A program made the position numbers and the translations under genes. Below, piece after piece: positions 1-5,459 of a DNA stretch of 21,359 nucleotides. The notes beneath the pieces are model-generated. The model had not been told where the DNA came from and did no database searches. It saw nothing but the letters and a program-made list of their open reading frames with translations. Source of the DNA: a virus. The stretch lies in IMG/VR virus record IMGVR_UViG_3300032770_000100, positions 1 to 21,359 of that record; one strand, written 5' to 3'. The number at the start of each line of letters is the position of its first letter. Positions within the stretch are counted from its first letter, which is position 1.

Positions 1-193
1 CCTGACAGCAGAGAGCACCAAGCGAATCGTGAGACGGCCAGCCCGCTACCGCGGTGACATGGCACCAGGCAACGCCTCAGCGCCCTGCCGGCGAGAATCC
101 CCGGCTGAGCGGCCGACCATAGGCGCCCCGTAAGCGACGAGCACTTCGCTGTCAGCACCCTGCGCCAGCCCGGCGCACTACTGGGAGAGCACC
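1..193. other. Left-edge stretch without a confident gene
   Basis: No convincing complete gene is visible. One frame is open from base 2 to a TAA at 131-133 (43 codons, Arg/Pro/Ala-rich) and could be the C-terminal end of a gene entering from the left, but such a length is common by chance in GC-rich DNA. An 8-bp inverted repeat (CTGACAGC at 2-9, GCTGTCAG at 148-155) encloses the stretch, and a GCCGG/CCGGC stem lies inside it. It may therefore be the 3' part of another structured intergenic region like 1835-2214. Confidence 0.3.
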
Positions 194-373
194 ATGTTCG
201 TTGTCACCACCGTGAACCAAGGCCAGCTGTTCTGGCTCCGCGGCACCGTCTGGGCGTTCCAGCGGGAGCGCGCGACCGAGTACGCCACCGAGCAGGCCGC
301 ATGCGAGGCCGTCGTGGCGTCCGCGAAGTTCAACCCGAAGGCGGCAAAGAAGGCCGTCGTCGTTCCGGCATAA
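194..373 (+). CDS. Small hypothetical phage protein (59 aa)
   Basis: I do not recognise this family. The ATG at 194 follows GGGAGAG with normal spacing and the frame runs to TAA at 371-373. The product is short, with aromatic residues near the start (QLFWLRG, VWAFQRER) and a lysine/alanine-rich end (PKAAKKAVVVP). It lies 10 nt before the next plus-strand gene, whose ribosome site (AAGGAGG) begins at this stop, which suggests co-transcription as the first visible gene of the accessory block. No catalytic motif, signal peptide or membrane segment is seen. Function unknown. Confidence 0.55.
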   Translation: MFVVTTVNQGQLFWLRGTVWAFQRERATEYATEQAACEAVVASAKFNPKAAKKAVVVPA

Positions 374-383
374 GGAGGCACCA

Positions 384-602
384 ATGACGTACCGCTACGG
401 CAACCAAACCTTCGCCGATCTACCCACGCTGCTCGACGCGCTGCACATCCCGGCGCCGCAAGCAGAGATCGCCATGCTGGACCTCTACACGCCGTACTGC
501 AACGCGTGCAAGCGCCGCCACGGCGGCGAGGCTGCCGCGGAGCATCTGGCGAACCTGCATGGCCAACCCCGCCCGTACGCCTACGCGTTCGAGCGCCACT
601 GA
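384..602 (+). CDS. Small CxxC protein (72 aa), hypothetical
   Basis: Unrecognised family. The start at 384 is fixed by a strong AAGGAGG sequence about 6 nt upstream. The N-terminal half (residues 1-35) is leucine-rich and probably helical. A single C-N-A-C knuckle follows at about residues 38-41, within a segment containing KRRHGGE and two later histidines (HLANLH) that could complete a small zinc site. There is no membrane segment. It is followed after 9 nt by another small gene with its own GAGGAGG site, so it looks like one member of a run of tiny co-transcribed accessory genes. The zinc site is inference from motif shape only. Confidence 0.65.
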   Translation: MTYRYGNQTFADLPTLLDALHIPAPQAEIAMLDLYTPYCNACKRRHGGEAAAEHLANLHGQPRPYAYAFERH

Positions 603-611
603 GGAGGTGTC

Positions 612-872
612 ATGTTCCACGTACCAGCTCACAAGTCGGCCTCGGCCGGCTCAGCCAGCAACTTCCCGTACCCGCCTGGTGAGTACGCATTCATCGACGG
701 CGAGTACACCCCAGTCTTCAGGATCCGCCCGGTCTGTAGCTCGTGGCTGTCGCTCGGCCTCTGCGCCACCGATTTCATCGAAGACATGCTCCGGTGGGGC
801 TACATACCAGAGCACCACCGGCAGCACGCCGCGGAGTTCATCCGCGCCCGCGATGCGCTGACGATAGGGTGA
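612..872 (+). CDS. Small hypothetical phage protein (86 aa)
   Basis: Unrecognised. The ATG at 612 follows a strong GAGGAGG site, and the stop is at 870-872. Residues 25-35 form an acidic/aromatic segment (EYAFIDGEYTPVF). The second half looks helical (DFIEDMLRWGYIPEHH, then AAEFIRARDAL). Two cysteines (about 42 and 51) do not make an obvious metal knuckle. No signal peptide or membrane span is visible. Immediately after the stop come two RNA hairpins (878-915) that separate it from the next gene. Function unknown; the call rests on ribosome site, start and non-shadow composition. Confidence 0.6.
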   Translation: MFHVPAHKSASAGSASNFPYPPGEYAFIDGEYTPVFRIRPVCSSWLSLGLCATDFIEDMLRWGYIPEHHRQHAAEFIRARDALTIG

Positions 873-877
873 GACGC

Positions 878-915
878 GTAAGCGCTGTGACAGAGCGCTT
901 ACCGGGTCATCCCGG
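878..915 (+). promoter_or_regulatory. Tandem leader hairpins ahead of the 933 gene
   Basis: Two perfect hairpins sit back to back in a 60-nt gap. The first is a 9-bp stem, GTAAGCGCT (878-886) with AGCGCTTAC (894-902), and a 7-nt loop. The second is CCGGG (902-906) with CCCGG (911-915) and a TCAT tetraloop. They share base 902, so they may be alternatives or stack. No U-tract follows, so a standard rho-independent terminator is unlikely. The ribosome site AAAGGAG of the next gene lies just after, so these could set transcript processing or translation of that gene. Confidence 0.55.
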
Positions 916-932
916 CCCAAAGGAGAAACGCT

Positions 933-1559
933 ATGTACTCTCTCGCTTTCAAGCTGGGTCATTCGTACTTCGACGGCCCCAACGGCACCGTCGCGGTGGC
1001 GGATGACTCCATGCGCAACAGGATCGACCCGCGAAGCACAGACGATGGGCTACTGCTCCTCGACACGGGCCGCCGCGTCTCGTTCACGTACAACGACCGC
1101 GCGGACATCCCGGTGATCACCGAGGAGGGGCGCCACTCGTTCACCTGCGGTACGTGGGCCGAAGGCATGCAGGTGTGCCGCGCCTTCCGCATGGGTCCGT
1201 CATTCGACGGCAGGCTGCAAAGCCTCGTGACGTTCGCCAACCACGCTCCGCAACCACGCCAGTGCACCAACAAGCTGGTGGTCGAGGAGCGCGACGCGCG
1301 CATCACGCCACACCCGGATAGCATTGGCACGTACCGGCAGGGCGGTCTGCGGCCGGACATCGCGCCTGAGACAATCGACCGGGTGATCGGCGGAGACTGC
1401 CGCGTGCCCGACGATGCGCAGAAGGTGAAGCACTCCTGGCAATTCAACTTCGACGGCACGCCATGCGCGATCTGGGACTACAAGGGCGCGCGGTGGTCTA
1501 CCTTCGGTCCCGCGGCCGTCTTCGCTACGCTGTTCGGTAGCGACAGCGTGAGGAGCTGA
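933..1559 (+). CDS. Hypothetical phage protein (208 aa)
   Basis: I do not recognise this protein. The ATG at 933 follows AAAGGAG with ideal spacing. It looks like a soluble mixed alpha/beta protein without signal peptide or membrane segment. Visible features are an early GPNGT turn (about residues 16-20), a DTGRRVSFTYN beta-like stretch (about 45-55), scattered cysteines, and an aromatic C-terminal segment containing WQFNFDG and WDYKGARWSTFGP (about 168-193) that reads like a small conserved domain binding a strand or ligand. It is the largest gene of the left arm after the DUF932 gene, and is followed after 2 nt by the next start, implying translational coupling. Function unknown. Confidence 0.65.
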   Translation: MYSLAFKLGHSYFDGPNGTVAVADDSMRNRIDPRSTDDGLLLLDTGRRVSFTYNDRADIPVITEEGRHSFTCGTWAEGMQVCRAFRMGPSFDGRLQSLVTFANHAPQPRQCTNKLVVEERDARITPHPDSIGTYRQGGLRPDIAPETIDRVIGGDCRVPDDAQKVKHSWQFNFDGTPCAIWDYKGARWSTFGPAAVFATLFGSDSVRS

Positions 1560-1561
1560 CC

Positions 1562-1828
1562 ATGTGCAAGATCGTGGCTGCAGTAGCGCTCCCCGGTGAC
1601 GGGAAGACCGTCATCGTGGAGTACGGCATGCCGGGATACTATGACGTCCAGACGAGACTCACTCCCGAGGAGTTCAACGCGGCCAAGGGCATCACGCCCG
1701 AGATCGCCGAGGCCTTCCTCGTCGGGTCGATGTTCGGCTGGGACGTGCCCGGCGCGTGGCTGGCGCGCAAGTACGTGCAGGACACCAGCTACGAGCAACG
1801 CCTGAAACGCAAGCATGCGATGGGGTAG
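1562..1828 (+). CDS. Small hypothetical phage protein (88 aa)
   Basis: Unrecognised. It starts 2 nt after the preceding stop, with a GAGGAG site inside the end of the upstream gene, so the two are probably co-translated. The product has a short N-terminal beta-like region (KIVAAVALPGDGKTVIVEYG) and a helical C-terminal half (PEEFNAAKG, EIAEAFLVG) ending in a basic tail. The GDGK turn is not part of a full P-loop (no following S/T), so I do not call it an ATPase. Seven bases after the stop lies the first of two covarying 24-nt hairpins, followed by the long structured gap. Confidence 0.6.
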   Translation: MCKIVAAVALPGDGKTVIVEYGMPGYYDVQTRLTPEEFNAAKGITPEIAEAFLVGSMFGWDVPGAWLARKYVQDTSYEQRLKRKHAMG

Positions 1829-1834
1829 CACTCA

Positions 1835-1858
1835 GGATGCCTTCTCACGAGGGCATCC
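1835..1858 (+). repeat. Intergenic 24-nt hairpin, copy 1
   Basis: A 10-bp stem with a tetraloop: arms 1835-1844 and 1849-1858, loop TCAC. One pair is T-G (a wobble only in plus-strand RNA). It starts 6 nt after the stop codon of the 1562 gene. A second element of identical length and geometry follows another stop codon at 3394-3417. The copies differ at five positions, four of which form two complementary pair changes. No U-tract follows, so a conventional terminator is not supported; a 3'-end stabiliser, processing site or protein-binding hairpin is possible. Confidence 0.7.
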
Positions 1859-1861
1859 GAG

Positions 1862-2214
1862 GGGCTAACGCCCAGGAGTGGCGCAGTCAGGCAGCCTTCA
1901 GTCCTAGGCATTGGATCGTTCGCGGGGGTGCAACCCGTGGGTGCCTAGGATTGAGGGCTGCCGAGCGGCGCCGTCTCATCGGACGGCTAGTGCAGGACGG
2001 GGCACGACGACAAGCGGGGTGATGCCCGCGCCCGGTAACTCAGCTAAGGTTGCTGCGCAATGGCCAGTAGCGACACCGCCACGCAGGCGGCTGGCAAGTG
2101 ATGCCTCTTAGCGGAGGCCGTAGCCTTCTGCCCAAGCCGAGAGTGTTGCCCTAATAAGGTCGCTCGGCCCATGGCAGCGGGGTACGCAAGACCGTGGCGG
2201 TGCGGCTCACCGCC
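1862..2214 (+). ncRNA. Candidate structured RNA in a 410-nt gene-free gap
   Basis: Between the stop at 1828 and the ATG at 2239 I find no credible gene, but stems follow one another almost without a break: 1862-1865/1870-1873; a 21-bp stem 1890-1910/1942-1962 with only two G-U pairs, whose apical loop carries an inner 6-bp stem 1921-1926/1934-1939; 1970-1975/1982-1987; 2014-2018/2025-2029; a bulged pair 2063-2067/2091-2095 plus 2076-2080/2086-2090; 2103-2107/2114-2118; 2136-2141/2163-2168; and 2196-2202/2208-2214. The wobble pairs are valid only in plus-strand RNA. I cannot assign a known RNA family. It may be an independent RNA or the leader of the DUF932 gene. Confidence 0.55.
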
Positions 2215-2238
2215 TGAACAGACCGCGAAAGGATTCAC

Positions 2239-3246
2239 ATGTCTGCTGGAATCGATATGAGCAACGGCCGCGCCAACATGGCGCATGCCAAGGGTACGCC
2301 GAAGCCGTGGTGGGGCATCGGATTCGAGGTGGACGCCAACGCCAGCATCGAAGAGTGGCAACGGGCGGCCGGCCTCAACTTCGAGGTGCTGAAGGGCGAG
2401 CTGCTCTTCAGAGACTCCGCCGACGTCATCCACGAGGCGAGCAAGGCGCTGAATCGCAGCGTGCTGTATCGCAGCGACACGCTCGCGCCGCTGTCGGTGA
2501 TGTCGAAGAACCGCTACCACATCCATCAGCCGGCTGACATCCTCGCCTTCATCAGCGACGTCAGCAGGGCCACGGGGTGGCCGGTCGAGACCGCGGGCAG
2601 CTTGTACGGCGGCCGCAAAATCTGGGCGCTGCTCAAGGTGCCGGTGTCGTTCACCCTTCCGGGCGGCGACGTCGTGGAAGGCTACCTCTTGGCCTCCACA
2701 TCGTTCGACGGCAGCAGCGGAAGCGACTTCCGCTTCATCTGCACGCGCGTGGTCTGCGCGAATACCTTGCACATGGGCCTGTCCGAGAAGGTCAAGCACG
2801 CCACGGTGGTCTACCACGACACCGTCATCGACGTGCAGCGGGTCAAGGCCGACCTGGGCATGGCGGCAGAGCCGGTGTGGACCAGCTTCATCGAGACAGC
2901 GAAGCAGCTGGCCTCGATCAAGCTGACGCGCAGCCAGGCCGTCAGCATCCTGCGCAAGGTGTACGACGATACGCCCATCGTGTCGTCTGCCGTGCGTGTG
3001 CCGGATGAGCAATTCATCCTCGACAACCCCACGCCGCGCCGCATCCTGGGCCTGTACGAAGGCGCGGGGCTGGGTAGCAACCTCGCCAGTGCGCTCAACA
3101 CGGGCTGGGGGTTGGTCAACGCGGTGACGCAAGACACCGACCACTTCGGTAGCAATCGCAACTCGCGTCTCAACTCGGCGTGGTTCGGGCCGGGCGCGGC
3201 GCGCAAGCAGGCCGTCGTGGAAGCCGTGCTGGACGTCGCAGCATGA
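2239..3246 (+). CDS. DUF932-family protein (335 aa)
   Basis: The protein matches my memory of the DUF932 family (also described as phage/plasmid-like protein TIGR03299), found in many phages and plasmids and without an established biochemical role. Supporting segments are the early PWWGIGFEVD (about residues 23-32), a central YLLASTSFDGSSG and FICTRVVCANTLHMGL (about 150-180), and later helical regions. The length fits the family's usual 300-400 residues. The ATG at 2239 follows AAAGG; an in-frame ATG at residue 7 is a less likely start. It directly follows the structured gap, so that RNA could act as its leader. The stop overlaps the start of a tiny basic gene (ATGA). No signal peptide or membrane span. 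Confidence 0.8.
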   Translation: MSAGIDMSNGRANMAHAKGTPKPWWGIGFEVDANASIEEWQRAAGLNFEVLKGELLFRDSADVIHEASKALNRSVLYRSDTLAPLSVMSKNRYHIHQPADILAFISDVSRATGWPVETAGSLYGGRKIWALLKVPVSFTLPGGDVVEGYLLASTSFDGSSGSDFRFICTRVVCANTLHMGLSEKVKHATVVYHDTVIDVQRVKADLGMAAEPVWTSFIETAKQLASIKLTRSQAVSILRKVYDDTPIVSSAVRVPDEQFILDNPTPRRILGLYEGAGLGSNLASALNTGWGLVNAVTQDTDHFGSNRNSRLNSAWFGPGAARKQAVVEAVLDVAA

Positions 3247-3389
3247 AGGTGGCCAAGCGTCGCTACCCGCGGCGCGCGGCGCTGTCTCGCATACGCCGGA
3301 TCACGGCGGAGTGGGTGGCGCCGTTCTCAGCGGGGCATCAGGCAAGGAGGCTGGCTCGGTTCCTCCACAAGTACAAGCCGAGCGTATAG
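3243..3389 (+). CDS. Tiny arginine-rich protein (48 aa)
   Basis: Not recognised. The ATG at 3243 overlaps the stop of the DUF932 gene (ATGA), the same coupling used by most neighbouring gene pairs. The product is very basic, with RRYPRRAALSRIRRI near the start and ARRLARFLHKYKP at the end, and has no acidic cluster, membrane segment or cysteine. Such proteins usually bind nucleic acid, but that is inference from charge only. The second copy of the 24-nt hairpin begins 5 nt after its stop. An extended reading from 3180 overlaps DUF932 heavily and is less likely. Confidence 0.5.
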   Translation: MKVAKRRYPRRAALSRIRRITAEWVAPFSAGHQARRLARFLHKYKPSV

Positions 3390-3393
3390 CTGG

Positions 3394-3417
3394 GGACGCC
3401 CTCGCAAGAGGGCGTCC
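3394..3417 (+). repeat. Intergenic 24-nt hairpin, copy 2 (GCAA loop)
   Basis: A perfect 10-bp stem (3394-3403 with 3408-3417) closed by GCAA, a stable GNRA tetraloop. It starts 5 nt after the stop at 3389 and is followed by 36 nt of leader before the next ATG; no U-tract follows. It is the partner of 1835-1858: same length, arm length and loop size, matching 19 of 24 positions. The T-A pair at stem position 4 of copy 1 is C-G here, and the T-G wobble at position 8 is C-G, so the structure rather than the sequence is kept. Confidence 0.75.
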
Positions 3418-3453
3418 ACAGATGTACCCCGTAACACACACAAGGAGCATCGC

Positions 3454-3774
3454 ATGGCAGAACTTATTCCCCTGCAGCAGATTTACCTGTTGGCCATCTC
3501 CGAGGCGTGCAAGGCGCTCCACCTGGACTGCCTACTGCAAGACCTCGGCGACGGGAAGACGGGTCGTCTGTGGCTCGTGCATCCGGGCCGCACCGTGGCG
3601 TACGCGCAGCTCGCATTCGCGTTCGATCACGACGACGTCACGCTCGGCATCATCACGCGAGACGAGCGTGAGCTGGTGCGCGTAGTCAAGTATGTCGAGG
3701 GCATCGAAGACTTCATCGAGGCCATGACGCGCTTCTTCCACGCCGGCCGTCTCGCGGCACCGAAACAGAGGTAA
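3454..3774 (+). CDS. Hypothetical phage protein (106 aa)
   Basis: Not recognised. The ATG at 3454 follows AAGGAG with good spacing after a 64-nt leader that carries hairpin copy 2. The protein starts with a helix (PLQQIYLLAISEACKALHL), then shows a compact alternating pattern of strands (TGRLWLVHPGRTVAYAQLAF, DDVTLGIITRD) and a final helix (GIEDFIEAMTRFFHAGR). That suggests a small alpha/beta domain. No catalytic signature, signal peptide or membrane segment is evident. It starts a new run of tightly packed small genes reaching 5048. Confidence 0.6.
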   Translation: MAELIPLQQIYLLAISEACKALHLDCLLQDLGDGKTGRLWLVHPGRTVAYAQLAFAFDHDDVTLGIITRDERELVRVVKYVEGIEDFIEAMTRFFHAGRLAAPKQR

Positions 3775-3777
3775 CCA

Positions 3778-3966
3778 ATGGCCAAACGCAAAAACTGGCG
3801 CGCCCTGGTTGCCGATGGGCGCGCTGCGTTGATCTCGTACGAGCAGTGCGCGGAGGTTAACTGCGCAGGGCTGGCAATGCTGAGTGCGCAGGAGTTGCAG
3901 CGCGTCGCATACTCGCTGCTGAACCTGGCGCGAGCGGCGAGGGCCGAGGGTAACCATGGCCGCTAA
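3778..3966 (+). CDS. Small hypothetical protein (62 aa)
   Basis: Not recognised. It starts 3 nt after the preceding stop and its 3' end overlaps the next gene by 11 nt, consistent with operon packing. The product begins with a basic MAKRKNWR and is otherwise mostly helical (ALVADGRAALISYEQCAEV; LSAQELQRVAYSLLNLARAARAEG). Two cysteines occur but no CxxC. The upstream ribosome site (AGAGGTAACC) is modest. Function unknown. Confidence 0.5.
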   Translation: MAKRKNWRALVADGRAALISYEQCAEVNCAGLAMLSAQELQRVAYSLLNLARAARAEGNHGR

Positions 3967-4204
3967 CCGCCTGAAGTGGGGCCAGCCCGGATCGCGCGTC
4001 AAGCGCAAGACCGAGGCGACCGTGTTCTCCCGTGGCCGGCGCAACGTCGTGGTCTCCGTCTATCCCGACGGCACCATCGGCTACCGCCTGCTCGGGGAGC
4101 GCAAAGAGTACTTCCGTAACGCCGCGTCGGACTACATCGACGCGGTCCGAGCAACCAAGGCAGCCGAGCGCGCCAAGCGCAAGGCGGAAAGGAAACGCAG
4201 ATGA
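3956..4204 (+). CDS. Small basic hypothetical protein (82 aa)
   Basis: Not recognised. The ATG at 3956 lies 11 nt inside the upstream gene behind CGAGGG. The middle has a clear beta pattern (TEATVFSRGRRNVVVSVYPDGTIGYRLLG), and the last 20 residues form a highly charged helix (AVRATKAAERAKRKAERK). It may be a compact beta domain with a basic nucleic-acid-binding tail, but this is inference. The stop shares ATGA with the next gene. No membrane segment or signal peptide. Confidence 0.6.
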   Translation: MAANRLKWGQPGSRVKRKTEATVFSRGRRNVVVSVYPDGTIGYRLLGERKEYFRNAASDYIDAVRATKAAERAKRKAERKRR

Positions 4205-4434
4205 AGAAGTCACCGCCGGCCTGCTTCGTTGGGCCGAAGGGCAAGACGTCGTACGGCACCACGCTGGAGGTGCTGGCCGACAAGGGTTGCGGGCTGCTGC
4301 TGGCTCGCAAGGTTGGCGACAAGGAGGCGTCGCCGTACATCGTGCACTCACTCGACCTCATCGGCGTCACGCCGAAGGACGAGGCCATCCTCGCCGCATT
4401 TCGCAGCGGCGCGGGCAAGCTGGGGGCGCCATGA
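4201..4434 (+). CDS. Small hypothetical protein (77 aa)
   Basis: Not recognised. It starts in an ATGA overlap with the preceding gene, behind AAAGGAAA, and ends in an ATGA overlap with the next. Short glycine-rich turns and strands (CFVGPKGKTSYGTTLEVL, KGCGLLLARKVG) suggest a small beta-rich fold, with a helical C-terminus (PKDEAILAAFRSG). No conserved catalytic motif is visible. The reciprocal overlaps indicate that these genes are translated as a coupled chain. Confidence 0.6.
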   Translation: MKKSPPACFVGPKGKTSYGTTLEVLADKGCGLLLARKVGDKEASPYIVHSLDLIGVTPKDEAILAAFRSGAGKLGAP

Positions 4435-4625
4435 GCCTTGACACAAGCATCGGCGAACATCTTCAACTGGAGAACACCAAGCTACTTGCCCGCATCACCG
4501 AGCTAGAGGCGGCGCTGCGCTCGGTAGTCAAGGATGCGGAATCCCGGATTAATGTGCCCTATGACTCGATGACAGCGGAGAAGCTTCGCATCGCCCGCGC
4601 CGTGCTCGCGAAGGGGGCGGCATGA
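4431..4625 (+). CDS. Small coiled-coil protein (64 aa)
   Basis: Not recognised as a named family. The ATG at 4431 overlaps the preceding stop (ATGA). Residues 10-35 read as an amphipathic helix with regular leucine/isoleucine spacing (LQLENTKLLARITELEAALR), typical of a short coiled coil, followed by a charged helix to the end. Small phage proteins of this shape are often dimers of unknown role. It ends in another ATGA overlap with the HTH gene at 4622. The frame also reads open upstream to 4032, but that part overlaps two genes and is Arg/Ala/Gly-rich, so the internal start is chosen. Confidence 0.55.
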   Translation: MSLDTSIGEHLQLENTKLLARITELEAALRSVVKDAESRINVPYDSMTAEKLRIARAVLAKGAA

Positions 4626-4831
4626 GCATGATGGGCCATCCCAGCATCACGCATCCGCTGGCCAATCACATTGGCTCGCTGGAGGCGGCCAAGCGGCTCG
4701 GCCTCACTGAGCGGCGCATCAGGCAGCTGTGCGAGGAGGGGAGGCTCCTGGGCGCCGCCAAGATTGGCGGCTCCTGGGTCATCCCCGCCCCGCTACTTCT
4801 CGAAAGGAGGTTGCGTGTCATCACCGAGTGA
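4622..4831 (+). CDS. Small HTH_17/excisionase-like DNA-binding protein (69 aa)
   Basis: Residues 19-55 fit the MerR-like helix-turn-helix seen in HTH_17/excisionase-like proteins: SLEAAKRLGLTERRIRQLCEE, then the wing-like GRLLGAAKIGGSWVIP. These proteins bind DNA as small activators, repressors or recombination directionality factors. No integrase lies in the window, so excisionase is not specifically supported and a transcription factor is equally possible. ATG at 4622 overlaps the preceding stop (ATGA); the second in-frame ATG at residue 3 could also serve. It sits near the end of the left arm, just before the terminator at 5080. Confidence 0.75.
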   Translation: MSMMGHPSITHPLANHIGSLEAAKRLGLTERRIRQLCEEGRLLGAAKIGGSWVIPAPLLLERRLRVITE

Positions 4832-5048
4832 TGTATCGCTCCCGTACTACGTGGTTGGAAGCGATGGTTTCGGGTATCGCGTCTGTAGTCGTAGCGATCA
4901 CCGCACCATAGACACCTTCACAGACCACTGGCGCGCGCATGAGCGGTGCCGCGATCTAAATTCGCGGAGCAACGTAGGGCCTGCGTCCCCCTGCGTGTTG
5001 AACCCGACGGACGCCAACTTCAGGTACGGAGGAACTGACCCAGACTAG
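4815..5048 (+). CDS. Small hypothetical protein, GTG start (77 aa)
   Basis: Not recognised. A near-perfect AAAGGAGG lies 4 nt before the GTG at 4815, which decides the start although the frame is open further upstream. It overlaps the HTH gene by 17 nt. The sequence has a strand-like start (LPYYVVGSDGFGYRVCSR), a histidine/aspartate-rich middle (DHRTIDTFTDHWRAHERC) and a polar tail. Two of its three cysteines and the histidines could bind metal, but there is no clear knuckle. It is the last plus-strand gene of the left arm; a terminator follows after 31 nt. Confidence 0.55.
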   Translation: MSSPSDVSLPYYVVGSDGFGYRVCSRSDHRTIDTFTDHWRAHERCRDLNSRSNVGPASPCVLNPTDANFRYGGTDPD

Positions 5049-5079
5049 ACCACGATAACCGGTCACACGGTAACAAGAC

Positions 5080-5107
5080 GGCCCGCAGAGCACCGCGGGC
5101 CGATTTT
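5080..5107 (+). terminator. Rho-independent terminator ending the left arm
   Basis: A 7-bp GC stem, GGCCCGC (5080-5086) with GCGGGCC (5095-5101), and an 8-nt loop are followed by GATTTTATTT. This is a standard terminator for plus-strand transcripts leaving the 194-5048 block. Its T-tract overlaps the stop codon of the minus-strand Rz1-like gene (5106-5108), so the opposing transcription units are packed to the base. Read on the minus strand, the stem is followed only by GTCTTGTT, a weak tract, so leftward termination here is less certain. Confidence 0.85.
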
Positions 5108-5459
5108 ATTTCAGCCCCAGGTCCTTCAGCCTATCTGACAGGCTGGAGCTGGGCGCTGTTTTTGACGAGGGTGTCGACGTACTGCTGGAGTCCGGCGACC
5201 TGGGTTGCGCAGTTGGCGTAGAGTCCGGTGACTTCGCCGGCCCACTGCTCGACGGCGGCAAGGGTCGTGTCCCCGGCCACGGCGGCAGAGGCGGCGGCGT
5301 CGACGCTAGACTGGGTGACAAGGCCGGCACTGACGTTTGCGGCGTCGATGGCTGGCTGGAGCAGCTGGCCAGCAGCAGCAGGAATACGTAGGTTGCGAAT
5401 CTGCTCGTCTTGCGCGGCGAGACGCGCGTTGAAGTCCGCCGTGAGTTTGTTGATGGCAT
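5106..5459 (-). CDS. Rz1: Outer-membrane spanin lipoprotein (Rz1-like), nested in Rz
   Basis: This 117-aa reading starts inside the Rz-like gene in another frame and ends 25 nt beyond it. It has what Rz1 proteins need: a basic N-region (residues 1-20), a hydrophobic stretch (VFLLLLAS), a textbook lipobox L-A-S-C with Cys33 as predicted lipidation site, and a mature part very rich in proline and serine. In lambda, Rz1 sits in the outer membrane and joins the inner spanin Rz to fuse the membranes at the end of lysis. The ATG at 5459 follows GAAGGCGAAGAG; no other standard start precedes the lipobox. A chance shadow with a perfect signal and lipobox at this place is unlikely. Confidence 0.8.
   Translation of the reverse strand: MPSTNSRRTSTRVSPRKTSRFATYVFLLLLASCSSQPSTPQTSVPALSPSLASTPPPLPPWPGTRPLPPSSSGPAKSPDSTPTAQPRSPDSSSTSTPSSKTAPSSSLSDRLKDLGLK

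Noticed and set aside
1829-2238. tRNA gene or protein gene in the long gap
   Set aside because: No T-loop consensus or cloverleaf fits the stems, and frames crossing the gap have no ribosome site or normal composition.
2044-3144. 366-codon minus-strand frame opposite the DUF932 gene
   Set aside because: Composition is Arg/Ala/His/Asp-rich as expected for the antisense of a GC-rich gene, and the plus-strand frame has a recognised family and a ribosome site.
4622-4831. Specific call as excisionase of an integration module
   Set aside because: The HTH fits, but no integrase or attachment-site repeat is visible in the window.
5080-5107. Bidirectional terminator
   Set aside because: The minus-strand side lacks a continuous T-tract (GTCTTGTT), so only the plus-strand function is claimed.
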